Assembly (NCBI GenBank): GCA_035259145.1
Contig: DATFWQ010000044.1
Location: 1 to 28,292, forward strand
Direction: 5' to 3'
Source: CF-161 sp035259145
GTDB lineage: Bacteria > Chloroflexota > Dormibacteria > Dormibacterales > Dormibacteraceae
Length of the DNA stretch: 28,292 nucleotides
Shown here: positions 1-7,634 of the stretch, piece after piece
Position numbering within the stretch: the first letter of the stretch is position 1
How the letters are laid out: the number at the start of each line of letters is the position of its first letter
Notes under the pieces: model-generated
The model's input: the letters and a program-made list of their open reading frames with translations, nothing else
What the model was told of the DNA's origin: nothing
The model's database searches: none
Translations under genes and position numbers: made by a program

Positions 1-216
1 GTCTCAGGTCCCTGGGGCGGCAGGTGGCGCGCGACCGTCAAAGACGGTCAGTGGTCCTCCCAGCCCGAGGCGGGCGACTTCGAGGGTTGTCAGGCCCTGT
101 TCCGGTATACGCCGTCTGACTTCGTCCTCACGGTCTTCGGCCGCTTTCCGGGCGGGTCGGCGACCGGGGACCCGGAGGTCATCGAGAAGGTTCGCGGTCT
201 CTTTTTCCGATTCTGA
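1..216 (+). CDS. C-terminal part of a probable MDMPI/DinB-type protein with SCP2-like tail (partial)
   Basis: An open frame enters from the left edge and stops at TGA 214-216, giving 71 residues. The visible pattern, SDFVLTVFGR followed by a GDPEVIEKV stretch and a terminal LFFRF, resembles the end of mycothiol-dependent maleylpyruvate isomerase-like proteins. Those carry a C-terminal SCP2-like domain with an FGR-loop-GDP arrangement. The N-terminal metal-binding domain, which would settle the family, lies outside the window. The next gene on the same strand begins very close behind or overlaps the stop, so the two may be co-transcribed. The family call is by resemblance only. The coding status is better supported than the name. 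Confidence 0.42.
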   Translation, partial: VSGPWGGRWRATVKDGQWSSQPEAGDFEGCQALFRYTPSDFVLTVFGRFPGGSATGDPEVIEKVRGLFFRF

Positions 217-320
217 TCCGGGGCACACTGTGGGCGGCGGACCTGCGCGCCTCGAGTCCGCCGCCCGCGGCGCTCCCGGTCGCAGTCGCGGAGGTCGTCT
301 CAACCTCCATACCAGCCCTT

Positions 321-830
321 GTGGCGGCTATGGGCAGGGAGGGCGATCTCGTGGCCGAGCGGCTGGCCAGGGGGTGTCGCTGCTTCGGGGCGTGGCTTGG
401 CGGCGAAGTCGTCGCCTATGGCTGGCTGTCAAGCAGGGCAGAGTGGATCGGAGAGCTCCGGCTTGAAATCCAGCCCGGCACGGGCGAGGCCTATGTGTGG
501 AACTGCGTGACCCTCCCCGCTCATCGCAACCAGGGCATCTTTCGAACTCTCCTGCTCTCCATCGCAGGACAGGCCAGGAAGGAGGGATTGGTCCGGCTCT
601 GGATAGGCAGCATCGGGCGCGTCGGCGAGAAGGCGGTCGCAGACGGCGGCTTCCACCCGGTCCTGAGCATCGACGTCGTCTCTCTGTTGTGGCTCCGCCG
701 CGTCACAGTCAGGGCGGCCCAGGGAGCGGACCCGGGCTCGATAGCGGCCGCACGGCGTGTGCTCGCCGGCCGTGGCAGGCCACTACCCCTGAGCTCCTCG
801 GTGCGTTATGCGCGGAGCCGGAGGCACTGA
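321..830 (+). CDS. GNAT-family N-acetyltransferase
   Basis: The 169-residue product has the GNAT core. A beta strand (YVWNCVTLP, about residues 58-66) leads into the acetyl-CoA pyrophosphate-binding loop HRNQGIFR (68-75) and a helix. A second strand (LVRLWIGS) and a helix with EKAVADGGF follow, which is the usual position of the substrate-side segment. The acceptor cannot be told. The start is uncertain. GTG 321 is the first conventional start, but the same frame stays open upstream past 213 and encodes plausible residues (ALPVAVAEVVSTSIPALVAAM). The true start may therefore be a non-standard codon near 213-243, overlapping the previous stop. It is convergent with the lysozyme-fold gene, with 22 bp between the stops. 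Confidence 0.72.
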   Translation: MAAMGREGDLVAERLARGCRCFGAWLGGEVVAYGWLSSRAEWIGELRLEIQPGTGEAYVWNCVTLPAHRNQGIFRTLLLSIAGQARKEGLVRLWIGSIGRVGEKAVADGGFHPVLSIDVVSLLWLRRVTVRAAQGADPGSIAAARRVLAGRGRPLPLSSSVRYARSRRH

Positions 831-852
831 CCTCGACCCGCCGGCCAGGCAG

Positions 853-1758
853 CTACAGCTCTACGAAATCGCGGTGTTCCCAGACCCGCCGGCTCAGGTA
901 GTCCCGGACGCCGGCGATGTACTGCTCAGCCAGGGGCGTGTGCCACCGGCCGCTGACCCAGCGGCCGACGCAGCCCCAGGCATCGCCGGCAGCATATTCA
1001 CGGCCGCGCTCCAGTGTGTTGAGCCAGCGCTCATAGCCCTCGAAGCATGCCCTCCAGATCGCGTAGGCAGTGTCAGCGTTCATCGCCGTCGACTGCGCTA
1101 TGCCCGGCCAGGACGAGTGCTGGAAGGGGTAGCGGTCCTGCAGGATGCCGAAGCTCTGAGGGCACTGACCCGGCCGGCCGTCGGCGCCAAGGCCATGGCC
1201 GGGAGCGCACGCGCTCGAATCGGGATGCCAGTCGCCCATGCTGTTCTGCCGCCACCAGCTTTCCTTGGCTGCCTGTGCGTCGACGACGTCCTCGTCGATG
1301 CCCCATTTGCAGGCTGCCCAACGCAGGATCTCGTGCGTGGTGCCGGCGAAGTCGCCGTCGACGCGCACGCTGATCGTGGCGTTCGCCCTCGGATCCCCGC
1401 TCCGCGGGTCGAAGAAGTCGCGGGCCAGCGCATGACCGCGAGCCTGGTTGAAGGCCGCGTTGACGACCTTGTTCTCGGGCAGGGGACGCGTGCGAATCAG
1501 TGCGGCGCACTCACTGCCTGCCGGCAGCCGAGAGCCCGGCGGCAGGGTATCGAAATGGTCTGGTGGTGCTGCGTAGACGAGCGGGGCGGGGGTGGTCGAC
1601 GTCGAGTGGGGAGCCGGACCCACTCCAGCGAGCTGGCCGCTACGCGCCCACCAGAAGCCAGCCACGATCGTCGCGATGAGCCCGATGACAACTGCCACCG
1701 CAATTGCCAGTCGTGCAGGACCACCCGGCTGACGGGGAGGTCGAGGTTCTAAGGCCAC
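853..1758 (-). CDS. Membrane-anchored lysozyme-fold (lytic transglycosylase-like) protein
   Basis: The protein has 301 residues. A short basic, proline-rich N-terminus is followed by one transmembrane helix at about 16-36, then a low-complexity Ser/Thr/Pro linker. The extracellular domain carries the signature of the lysozyme superfamily. A helix, KWGIDEDVVDAQAAKESWW (about 151-169), contains the candidate catalytic Glu166, and a FGILQD turn follows with a later Asn/Asp/Ala helix (NADTAYAIWRACFEGYERWL). This matches SLT-type peptidoglycan lytic enzymes in outline, although the turn motif is not canonical. It probably acts on cell-wall glycan outside the membrane. The GTG start abuts an AGGAGG stretch with almost no spacing, so the start is somewhat uncertain. 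Activity is inferred from the fold alone. Confidence 0.65.
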   Translation of the reverse strand: MALEPRPPRQPGGPARLAIAVAVVIGLIATIVAGFWWARSGQLAGVGPAPHSTSTTPAPLVYAAPPDHFDTLPPGSRLPAGSECAALIRTRPLPENKVVNAAFNQARGHALARDFFDPRSGDPRANATISVRVDGDFAGTTHEILRWAACKWGIDEDVVDAQAAKESWWRQNSMGDWHPDSSACAPGHGLGADGRPGQCPQSFGILQDRYPFQHSSWPGIAQSTAMNADTAYAIWRACFEGYERWLNTLERGREYAAGDAWGCVGRWVSGRWHTPLAEQYIAGVRDYLSRRVWEHRDFVEL

Positions 1759-1862
1759 CCTCCTGAGCGTTCAACGGCGCCGCCGTATGGAGATGTCGCT
1801 AACGGTAGCCGAGAGGCGGCCTCAGTTCAATGCACCTGGATGACCTGGTGGTCAGGTACGCA

Positions 1863-2264
1863 CTAATGCTCCACGCTCTTGGGCAGTGCCCCTGCCTCGC
1901 TGATCCACTCCCCGACCTCGTGCTCTGTGGGCAGACGGCGGACGAGGTGCTTGGCGGCGTTGACCTCTTCCAGCCTCTTGAAGAGGTGCTCGGGAATCCG
2001 GTGCCGCAGCTCCAACGGCGAATCGACGCCGGCGGCTTCGAGCAGGTCGGAGTACTCGGAGCCAATCCCCTTGACACGCATCAGGTCGGCACGATTGACC
2101 CACTTCAGGATCAGAGCCTCGTTGATGCCCGTCTCCTGTGCGAGCTTCTCGCGCTCGATCCGCTTGCCGCCCCTTTCGAGCAGCGACTCGGAGGTGACGA
2201 TCCCGGCAGCCCGAAGCTTGTGACTGTAGACGTCAGAGATGCCCTGGATGTCTTCGATGTTCAC
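1863..2264 (-). CDS. DUF4332 domain protein (helix-hairpin-helix type)
   Basis: The 133-residue protein starts NIEDIQGISDVYSHKLRAAGI, the characteristic opening of DUF4332. Two helix-hairpin-helix-like repeats follow: GISDVYSHKLRAAGI near the N-terminus and VKGIGSEYSDLLEAAGV near residues 67-83. Proteins of this family are usually about 130 residues with no assigned reaction; the hairpins suggest nucleic-acid or protein contact. I chose GTG 2264 rather than a longer frame starting at 2345 because homology begins right there. A good promoter would also place transcription at or next to this codon (see 2271-2299), which would make a leaderless mRNA. It is divergent from the MEDS-winged-helix regulator. 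Confidence 0.8.
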   Translation of the reverse strand: MNIEDIQGISDVYSHKLRAAGIVTSESLLERGGKRIEREKLAQETGINEALILKWVNRADLMRVKGIGSEYSDLLEAAGVDSPLELRHRIPEHLFKRLEEVNAAKHLVRRLPTEHEVGEWISEAGALPKSVEH

Positions 2265-2270
2265 GCGACG

Positions 2271-2299
2271 ATGATACGGGGAAGCCTTAGCGCGTCCAA
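2271..2299 (-). promoter_or_regulatory. Sigma70-type promoter of the DUF4332 gene, leaderless
   Basis: Read on the minus strand, a -35 box TTGGAC (2299-2294) is followed by a 17-bp spacer and a -10 box TATCAT (2276-2271). The GTG start begins six bases after the -10 box. Transcription would therefore begin essentially at the start codon, and no Shine-Dalgarno sequence is visible. The match to the consensus and the exact spacing are direct observations; promoter activity is inferred. Confidence 0.55.
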
Positions 2300-2311
2300 A
2301 TTCTGAATTTG
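2297..2311. promoter_or_regulatory. 15-bp palindrome overlapping the DUF4332 -35 box (possible operator)
   Basis: CAAATTC, one central T, then GAATTTG form a perfect palindrome. It overlaps the last three bases of the -35 box of the DUF4332 promoter and is AT-rich in a GC-rich setting. Its position would let a dimeric repressor block RNA polymerase. The MEDS-winged-helix protein encoded next door is an obvious candidate ligand, but OmpR-type proteins usually bind direct repeats, so another regulator is equally possible. Confidence 0.35.
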
Positions 2312-2346
2312 TGAGGAAACGCCGCCCAGATGTTGATAAGGCCATT

Positions 2347-2396
2347 CGCCGGCGACGGCACCTATTGGCGACAGCTCAAACGTGCCGTCGCCGGCG
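2347..2396. repeat. Perfect 15-bp inverted repeat with 20-nt loop
   Basis: The arms CGCCGGCGACGGCAC (2347-2361) and its exact complement (2382-2396) flank a 20-nt loop in the gap between two divergent genes. No T-tract follows on either strand, so it is not an ordinary terminator. It could be a regulatory cruciform or RNA hairpin, a binding site, or a remnant of a repeat element. I see no second copy in the window. Confidence 0.6.
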
Positions 2397-2510
2397 GATG
2401 CACGCACGCATCCCCCGGTCCGGAGACCGCGCCGCCCGGCGAACTCCAGGATGAGTCTGCGATCCGGGACATTTGCAACATTTGCGCAATGCACAATTGA
2501 CAGCGGTCGC

Positions 2511-2516
2511 TATACA
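2511..2516 (+). promoter_or_regulatory. Possible -10 box for the MEDS-winged-helix gene
   Basis: TATACA lies 11 bases before the GTG start at 2528. That would give a leader of only a few bases, consistent with the missing Shine-Dalgarno sequence. The only good -35-like hexamer, TTGACA at 2497-2502, is just 8 bp away and cannot pair with it, so the promoter is weakly supported. Confidence 0.22.
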
Positions 2517-2527
2517 CTCACCTCTCG

Positions 2528-3796
2528 GTGAGGACCCGCGACCGTCCACTCGTCGGCGAGTCCGCGGAAAACAATGGTGGATCTCCTCCCTCCACCGAGC
2601 AAGGGCTGCGCCTCCCCGAGCATGCGCATGCGGGTCACATCTACACCGATCGTGACGAGCAGCTGGGTGTGGCCGTGTCCTTCTTCAAGGCCAGCCTCCA
2701 CGAGCGCCTGCGCTGTGTTTACATCCACGACGAACTTGACGACACCAGGGCGCTGCAGGGACTGGCTCGGGCTGGACTTGACGTCAATCAAGCCATTGAG
2801 TCTGCGGCGCTCGAGCTCGCGGACCGCGATCTCCTGCCGGTGTCGCCGGGCACTTTCGATGTCGAAGGCCTCTTCGATTTTGCCCGCGGCCAGGTAGCGC
2901 GAGCGCAGGCCGCGGGCTACGCGGGGGTGAGGGGCGTCGGTGACATGGCGTGGGCGCTGGCACCAGACCCCACCCTCACTCTGTTGAGCCTGTATGAGTC
3001 CCAGTGCACCGCTTTCTTCAAGGCGAACCCCGCCTCCGCCATCTGCCAGTACGACCGCAGGCGGTTCCACGCCCACGCCCTCCTCGACGTGGTCTGCGTG
3101 CACCCGCTGCTCATCATCGGCGACACGCCCTGCCGGAACCCCTACTACGCGCCAGGCGGGCTGAGTGAGGGCGAGCAGGGGACGGTCGACCTGGACGAGG
3201 TGCTCGGCAACGTGCTGGCGCGCGAGCGGCAGGAGCGATGGCTGGCGGTCGCCGAGGTGGGCCTCGAGGCTCACGAGGCAGACGTCAGGGCCGTGGATGT
3301 GCGGCACCTGGCCGGAATCTACGAGCACATGCGGGACTACAAGCGCGGGCTCCGGGAGCGCGTGCGCTGGCGCCTGGACAGGCAGCTCGGCGGCCGCACG
3401 TCGCCTGCCGGTCGCACCGAGCTGATTGCGCTCGACGCCGAGATCGGGTGGCTGGAGGGTCGAGCCTCGCTCTGGCGTCGCCGCGAGCTTCAGTCATCCG
3501 GCCTGTCCTTCGACTCGGTCAGCGGCACGATTGCCTACCGGGGCGCCGCCGTGGGGCTCAGCCGCCTCGAGGCCGCCCTGCTCCGCGTCCTCCTGGAGCA
3601 GGCCGGCCGCCCCTGCTCCGCAGCTGACCTCCTGCGCACCGCGTGGGAGGGCGACCTGCGAAGCGAGGCACAGCTCCGCAACTACATCGTGCGGCTGCGC
3701 GCCAAGCTGGAGGCTCTGAACCTCCCGGCCTCGATCCAGACCCTGCGCGGCCGCGGCTACCGCCTGGTAACGGGCACGTCTAACGGCCAGACATAG
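2528..3796 (+). CDS. MEDS sensory domain fused to OmpR-type winged-helix regulator
   Basis: The product has 422 residues. Residues about 36-208 match the MEDS sensory domain known from DcmR-type regulators and some histidine kinases. Visible landmarks are GHIYTDRDEQL, the VYIHDE strand, GVGDMAWAL (136-144), YESQC, ICQYDRRRF (172-180) and an HPLLIIGD segment. A helical linker of about 100 residues follows. The last 85 residues form a Trans_reg_C winged helix: GLSRLEAALLRVLLEQAG, LRTAWEG, then LRNYIVRLRAKLE and the wing TLRGRGYRLV. The protein would thus sense a ligand and bind DNA in one chain, with no receiver domain. The first 30 residues look non-homologous, so the true start may lie a little downstream of GTG 2528. 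The ligand is unknown. Confidence 0.78.
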   Translation: MRTRDRPLVGESAENNGGSPPSTEQGLRLPEHAHAGHIYTDRDEQLGVAVSFFKASLHERLRCVYIHDELDDTRALQGLARAGLDVNQAIESAALELADRDLLPVSPGTFDVEGLFDFARGQVARAQAAGYAGVRGVGDMAWALAPDPTLTLLSLYESQCTAFFKANPASAICQYDRRRFHAHALLDVVCVHPLLIIGDTPCRNPYYAPGGLSEGEQGTVDLDEVLGNVLARERQERWLAVAEVGLEAHEADVRAVDVRHLAGIYEHMRDYKRGLRERVRWRLDRQLGGRTSPAGRTELIALDAEIGWLEGRASLWRRRELQSSGLSFDSVSGTIAYRGAAVGLSRLEAALLRVLLEQAGRPCSAADLLRTAWEGDLRSEAQLRNYIVRLRAKLEALNLPASIQTLRGRGYRLVTGTSNGQT

Positions 3797-4086
3797 CAGG
3801 GGAGGCAGGTATCGGCGGTGGCCAGGAGGCGACGCTCCCGGCCCAGCAGCGCCAGCGCGGGAAGCGCCGGCAGCACGGACCGCCAGAACACCTCGTAGCT
3901 TGAATCGACAACGAGCATGTAGGCAGCGACGAACGCCAGCAGCGCCACCTCGGCCCTGGTGCGGGTCACGGCCGCCATCACCAGGCCTCCGAGCGCTGGC
4001 GCATAGCCGCCGAGCCCATGCCGCAAAAGCAGGCTCACGGTGGGGTGGGGCCGACTCCCAAGTTTGGGATCCCCGGAGATACGCAT
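3757..4086 (-). pseudogene. 3' remnant of a GT39/ArnT-like membrane glycosyltransferase
   Basis: An open frame of about 109 codons encodes hydrophobic stretches ending in RSVLPALPALALL. This resembles the last two membrane segments and the R-LP-PALA-LL signature near the C-terminus of PMT/ArnT-type (GT39/GT83) glycosyltransferases, which normally have 450-600 residues and an N-terminal catalytic region. Nothing upstream on this strand restores the missing portion in any frame. The homology starts within the first 25 codons, next to a long stem-loop at 4082-4139. The frame also overlaps the 3' end of the MEDS gene by 40 bp. I read it as a truncated, decaying gene. A genuine small membrane protein is possible but less likely. 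Confidence 0.42.
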
Positions 4087-4139
4087 TTGTACGATGGCGT
4101 AGCTCCCGATCCTCGGGAGCTACTCATACGTACATTTGC
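4082..4139. repeat. Extended two-tier inverted repeat
   Basis: The inner arms GTAGCTCCCGA (4099-4109) and TCGGGAGCTAC (4113-4123) are a perfect 11-bp stem around a 3-nt loop. Outside them, CGCATTTGTACG (4082-4093) and CGTACATTTGCG (4128-4139) pair at 10 of 12 positions. The structure begins exactly where the glycosyltransferase remnant breaks off. It could be the footprint of a small non-autonomous element or a transcription-terminating hairpin; no T-tract follows. Confidence 0.55.
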
Positions 4140-4383
4140 GCAGTTCCCGGCTGCGAGGACGACGTGTGCTCAAGGTTTCCAAGCGGGATTGACAGCAGCC
4201 GGTCACCGGCTGATCGTTTCCTACGCGTCCCAATGACCGTCAGAGGGTGGGTGCCCCCCTGGGAGGGTGGGGGATGCAGTCTGGCCACCGGGAGTAGCAA
4301 GGGGAGCGGCCTCCCCCCGACCCCCACCGTGAATGCAGTCCTACTGAGACTCGAGCCTCTCTCGCCTAAACTGCTCGGTCGGA
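4140..4383. other. Non-coding gap before the MFS gene
   Basis: I see no supportable gene here. The segment contains a GGTGGGGG/CCCCCACC inverted pair (4266-4273 and 4321-4328), each followed closely by ATGCAGTC (4274-4281 and 4333-4340). A GAGGGTGGG motif also occurs twice near 4242-4270. These may be remnants of the same rearrangement that truncated the gene to the left. No clear promoter for the MFS gene stands out. Confidence 0.4.
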
Positions 4384-5658
4384 GTGGAGGATCCTGAACC
4401 GACGCTGCTGGACCGGTTGCTGGGAGGGCGGCTCTGGCGAGACCTCGACTTCGTCCTGCTCTGGGCCGGACAGACGGTGAGCGTGCTGGGCAGCCAGGTG
4501 ACGCTGCTGGCGCTCCCCGCCGCCGCCATCCTGATGCTTCACGCAAGTCCCTTCCAGGTCGGCTTGCTAGGAGCGTTCGAGTTCCTCGCCTTCCCTACGC
4601 TGGGCCTGGTGGCCGGCGTCTACGCCGACCGGGTCAAACGCCGCTGGATCATGATCATCTGCGACCTGGGCCGCATGCTCGCGCTCGGCAGTATCCCCAC
4701 CGCCTATGCGCTGGGGTGGTTGAGCATGCCCCTCCTGTACGCCGTTGCCCTGTTGACGGGCGTCTTCACCGTCTTCTTCGACATCGCCTACCAGAGCTAC
4801 CTGCCGGCATTGATCCCGCGGCCGAAACTCATCGAGGGCAACAGCAAGCTGGAGGTGAGCCGGAGCGTGGCGCAGGTGGCGGGCCCCGCCATCGCGGGCC
4901 TGCTCCTGCAGATCGTGGGCGCGGCGCGGGCGATCGCGGTCGACGCTGCCTCCTTTGCCGTCTCGGTCCTCTCGCTCTGGGCGATCCGCCGGCCTGAGCC
5001 GGCACCGGCGCCCGGCACGGCCTCAGGCCGCAGGGGCTTCTGGGTCGAGATGTGGGAGGGGATGCGGGTCGTGCTAGGCAACCCGACCCTGTGGAAGATC
5101 GCTGGGTGCACGGCGACTAGCAACCTGGGCTCCAACATCATCTTCGCCGTCTACCTGATCTTCGTGTTCCGCTACCTGCACCTGAGCCCGGGAGTCGTCG
5201 GCCTGATCTTCGCAGCAGGCTCCGCCGGAGGACTGCTGGGAGCAGTCAGCGCTGGTGCCCTCGCCCGGCGATTCGGCCTGGGTCGAGCGCTAGTTCTGGG
5301 CATCGCAGGCAGCTTCGCCTATTTTCTCGTCCCTCTGGCCCAGCTGGGTGCTTCACTTCTCCTGCTGGTGACCTCCTTCTTGGTCATGTCGTTCGGTGGG
5401 ACGGTCTACAACGTCAACCAGGTCAGCCTCCGTCAGACCATCACCCCTGACCACGTGCAAGGGAGGATGAACGCCACCGTGCGGACCATGATCTGGGGGA
5501 CGATCCCGATCGGCTCATTTGTGGGCGGCATCCTGGGCGAGCGGTTCGGCGTGGTGCCGGCGCTGGTGGTCGGGGCGATCGTTGCCACGCTTGCAGGGAT
5601 CTGGATTCTCGCGGGTCCGGTGCACCTTCGGGAGCAGCCCGTAGTCGCCACGGCCTGA
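4384..5658 (+). CDS. MFS transporter of the MFS_3 / EntS-like exporter type
   Basis: The protein has 424 residues and is strongly hydrophobic, with about 12 predicted membrane segments. It opens with the typical DFVLLWAGQTVSVLGSQVTLLALP helix. The loop between segments 2 and 3 has GVYADRVKRR (about 76-85), the equivalent of the MFS G-x-x-x-D-R-x-x-R motif A. The pattern ADR..RR, then the QSYLPALIPRPKLIEGNSKLEVSRSVAQVAGPAIAG segment, is characteristic of the family that includes the enterobactin exporter EntS and macrolide-efflux-like proteins. It is probably a proton-driven exporter in the cytoplasmic membrane; the substrate cannot be predicted. GTG 4384 is preceded by a weak GGTCGGA ribosome site. 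It is convergent with the AhpD-like gene. Confidence 0.85.
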   Translation: MEDPEPTLLDRLLGGRLWRDLDFVLLWAGQTVSVLGSQVTLLALPAAAILMLHASPFQVGLLGAFEFLAFPTLGLVAGVYADRVKRRWIMIICDLGRMLALGSIPTAYALGWLSMPLLYAVALLTGVFTVFFDIAYQSYLPALIPRPKLIEGNSKLEVSRSVAQVAGPAIAGLLLQIVGAARAIAVDAASFAVSVLSLWAIRRPEPAPAPGTASGRRGFWVEMWEGMRVVLGNPTLWKIAGCTATSNLGSNIIFAVYLIFVFRYLHLSPGVVGLIFAAGSAGGLLGAVSAGALARRFGLGRALVLGIAGSFAYFLVPLAQLGASLLLLVTSFLVMSFGGTVYNVNQVSLRQTITPDHVQGRMNATVRTMIWGTIPIGSFVGGILGERFGVVPALVVGAIVATLAGIWILAGPVHLREQPVVATA

Positions 5659-5667
5659 GACGCCGCC

Positions 5668-6267
5668 TTAGGGCCTGGGCACGCGGCCCATCAGGTAGAA
5701 GTCGTCGTTCGGCCGCATCGCCGCGAGGTGTGCCATGCGGTTTGAGAGCGCGAACAGCGCCGTGATCGCACCGATGTCCCAGACGTCCTCGTCGTCGAAG
5801 CCGTGCCGCCTGAGCTGGTCCAGGTCCGCCTCGGTCACGTCGGCGGGCCGCACCGCCAGCTTCACGGCGAAGCCGAGCATCGCCTTCTGGCGGTCGGTGA
5901 GATCGGCCTTGCGCCAGTCCACGGCGACCTGGTCGGCGATCAGCGGGTTGCGTGCCCTGATACGAGCGATGGCGCCGTGCGCGACCACGCAGTAGAGGCA
6001 GTCGTTGGCCGCACTGGTGGCGACCACGATCAGCTCTCTGTCGGCAGCCGGCAGGCCGCCCTCCCTCTCCATCAGCGCATCGTGGTAGGCGAAGAACGCA
6101 CGCCATTCCGCTGGGCGGTGGGCCATGGCGAGGAAGACGTTGGGCACAAAGCCGCTCTTCTCCGCGACCGCCTCGATCCGTTCGCGAATGTCCGCGGGCA
6201 GTTCGTCGAGGCTTGGGACCGGAAAGCGGCTGATCCGCATGGCGTTGCTCATCGCGACCATTGTCAC
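5668..6267 (-). CDS. Peroxidase-related AhpD/carboxymuconolactone decarboxylase-fold protein
   Basis: The product has about 199 residues and the alkylhydroperoxidase core. The redox motif AANDCLYCVVAHG places Cys90, Cys93 and His97 as expected for AhpD-like enzymes. The N-terminal part (PSLDELPADIRERIEAVAEKSGFVPNVFLAMAHRP) is typical of the uncharacterised peroxidase-related subfamily, which carries an extra helical lead-in. It probably reduces peroxides or acts as a thiol-disulfide relay in the cytoplasm. Several starts are possible: GTG 6267, the ATG at codon 3 and the ATG at codon 6. No clear ribosome-binding site decides between them. The start region is divergent from the C-S lyase gene 27 bp away. 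Confidence 0.85.
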   Translation of the reverse strand: MTMVAMSNAMRISRFPVPSLDELPADIRERIEAVAEKSGFVPNVFLAMAHRPAEWRAFFAYHDALMEREGGLPAADRELIVVATSAANDCLYCVVAHGAIARIRARNPLIADQVAVDWRKADLTDRQKAMLGFAVKLAVRPADVTEADLDQLRRHGFDDEDVWDIGAITALFALSNRMAHLAAMRPNDDFYLMGRVPRP

Positions 6268-6294
6268 CCCTGACCTCTGCCACCATAGGCTCCG

Positions 6295-7467
6295 ATGGAG
6301 CCCTTCGCCCTACCCGTCGAGACCATGCGCGCACGCCGGGGCATCAAGTGGAAGCGCTACGACGAGGCCGTGCTACCCGCGTTCGTCGCCGACATGGACT
6401 TCGCCGTGGCCGAACCCGTTCAGAGCGCCGTACGCCGCATCGTCGATCAGCAGGACTACGGCTACTACCATCGTGAAGACCGAGACGGCCTGGAGTCGGC
6501 CTTCGCCGACCGGATGCGTGAGCGCTTCGGGTGGGAGGCCAGCCCGGAGCGGACGCTCCCGATCACGGACCTGCTGCAGGGGATCGCGGCGGCCATCGTC
6601 GCGTTCAGTGAGCCGGGCGACGGCGTCGTGGTGCAGACGCCGATCTATCCGCCGTTCTTGGGCGGTATCGACGGCACCGGCCGCAGGCGCGTCCTCAACC
6701 CGATGGTGGACTCGGGCTCACGCCTGGTCGTGGACTCGGACGGTCTCCATCAGGTGGTCGACGATCGGACGCGTGTCATCCTGCTCTGCAACCCCCACAA
6801 CCCCAGCGGGCGGGCCTTTGAGCGCGACGAGCTCGACGCCATCGGCAGCGTGGCCGTCGAGCGCAACCTCGTGATCGTCTCGGACGAGATCCATTGCGAC
6901 CTGGTATACGCCGGCGGGCGGCACATCCCGACCGGCTCGTTGGGTGGCGAGGTCGCCGCTCGGACGGTGACCGTCAATTCGGCGACCAAGGGCTTCAACA
7001 TCGCCGGGCTGCGCTGCGCGGTAATGCACTTCGGCTCCGACGAGCTGCTCGAGCGGTTCCGCCGGGCGATTCCAGAGCGCGTCCTGGGCGGCGTGAACGC
7101 GATCGGCGTCGACGCCACGATCGCGGCCTGGAGGCAAGGACAGCCGTGGCTGGACCAGGTGATGGAGCGGCTGAGGGCAAACCGCGACCGGGTGGCTGCC
7201 TGGGTCGCTGAGGTCGTGCCCGCGATCCACACCTACCCGCCGGAGGCGACCTACCTGGCGTGGCTGGACTGCCGCCGCCTGGCCCTGCCGGCAGCCAGCC
7301 CGCAAGAATTCTTCCTTCGGGAAGCGAAGGTGGCCCTGGGAGTAGGCGGGGACTTCGGGCCCGGCGGCGAGGCCTGTGTGCGCCTCAACTTCGCCACCTC
7401 GGCCCCCATCCTGGACGAGCTGCTGGAGAGGATGGCCGCCGCGATCAGCCAGGCTGCCGCACTGTGA
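6295..7467 (+). CDS. MalY/PatB-type PLP-dependent cysteine-S-conjugate beta-lyase
   Basis: The 390-residue fold-type I PLP enzyme begins with the MalY/PatB signature: RRGIKWKRYDE, then LPAFVADMDFAVAEPV. The cofactor motifs are complete. NPHNPSGR lies at about 166-173, SDEIHCDL at 196-203 contains Asp197, which contacts the pyridine nitrogen, and NSATKGFNIAGL contains Lys232, the Schiff-base lysine. Enzymes of this clade cleave the C-S bond of cystathionine or other cysteine conjugates to a thiol, pyruvate and ammonia; some are annotated as aminotransferases. The ATG start lies a short distance after the divergent AhpD-like gene with no obvious ribosome site, suggesting a short-leader or leaderless transcript. 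Confidence 0.88.
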   Translation: MEPFALPVETMRARRGIKWKRYDEAVLPAFVADMDFAVAEPVQSAVRRIVDQQDYGYYHREDRDGLESAFADRMRERFGWEASPERTLPITDLLQGIAAAIVAFSEPGDGVVVQTPIYPPFLGGIDGTGRRRVLNPMVDSGSRLVVDSDGLHQVVDDRTRVILLCNPHNPSGRAFERDELDAIGSVAVERNLVIVSDEIHCDLVYAGGRHIPTGSLGGEVAARTVTVNSATKGFNIAGLRCAVMHFGSDELLERFRRAIPERVLGGVNAIGVDATIAAWRQGQPWLDQVMERLRANRDRVAAWVAEVVPAIHTYPPEATYLAWLDCRRLALPAASPQEFFLREAKVALGVGGDFGPGGEACVRLNFATSAPILDELLERMAAAISQAAAL

Positions 7468-7634
7468 GCGACCCCCAGATCGCCGGACGCGAGGGGTCCT
7501 GGTTGCGTACTCTTAAGCCGCGTGACTCGTTGGTTGTGGAGCCGCGCCGGGGGGAAGTTCCTGGCAAAGATCGCGGTCGCCCATTTCAGCATGCCGATTT
7601 GTGAGGGGGTGTCCCCCCTTGGCGAAGCGCTCGC

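Noticed and set aside
808..1752. 314-codon plus-strand frame opposite the lysozyme-fold gene
   Set aside because: No motif. The minus-strand product has a membrane anchor and a recognisable catalytic helix.
2497..2502. TTGACA considered as the -35 box of the MEDS gene
   Set aside because: Only 8 bp separate it from the TATACA -10 candidate, too short for sigma70.
7604..7619. AGGGGG/CCCCCT hairpin before ftsH, considered as a riboswitch or terminator
   Set aside because: It is short, with no T-tract and no conserved ligand-binding context.
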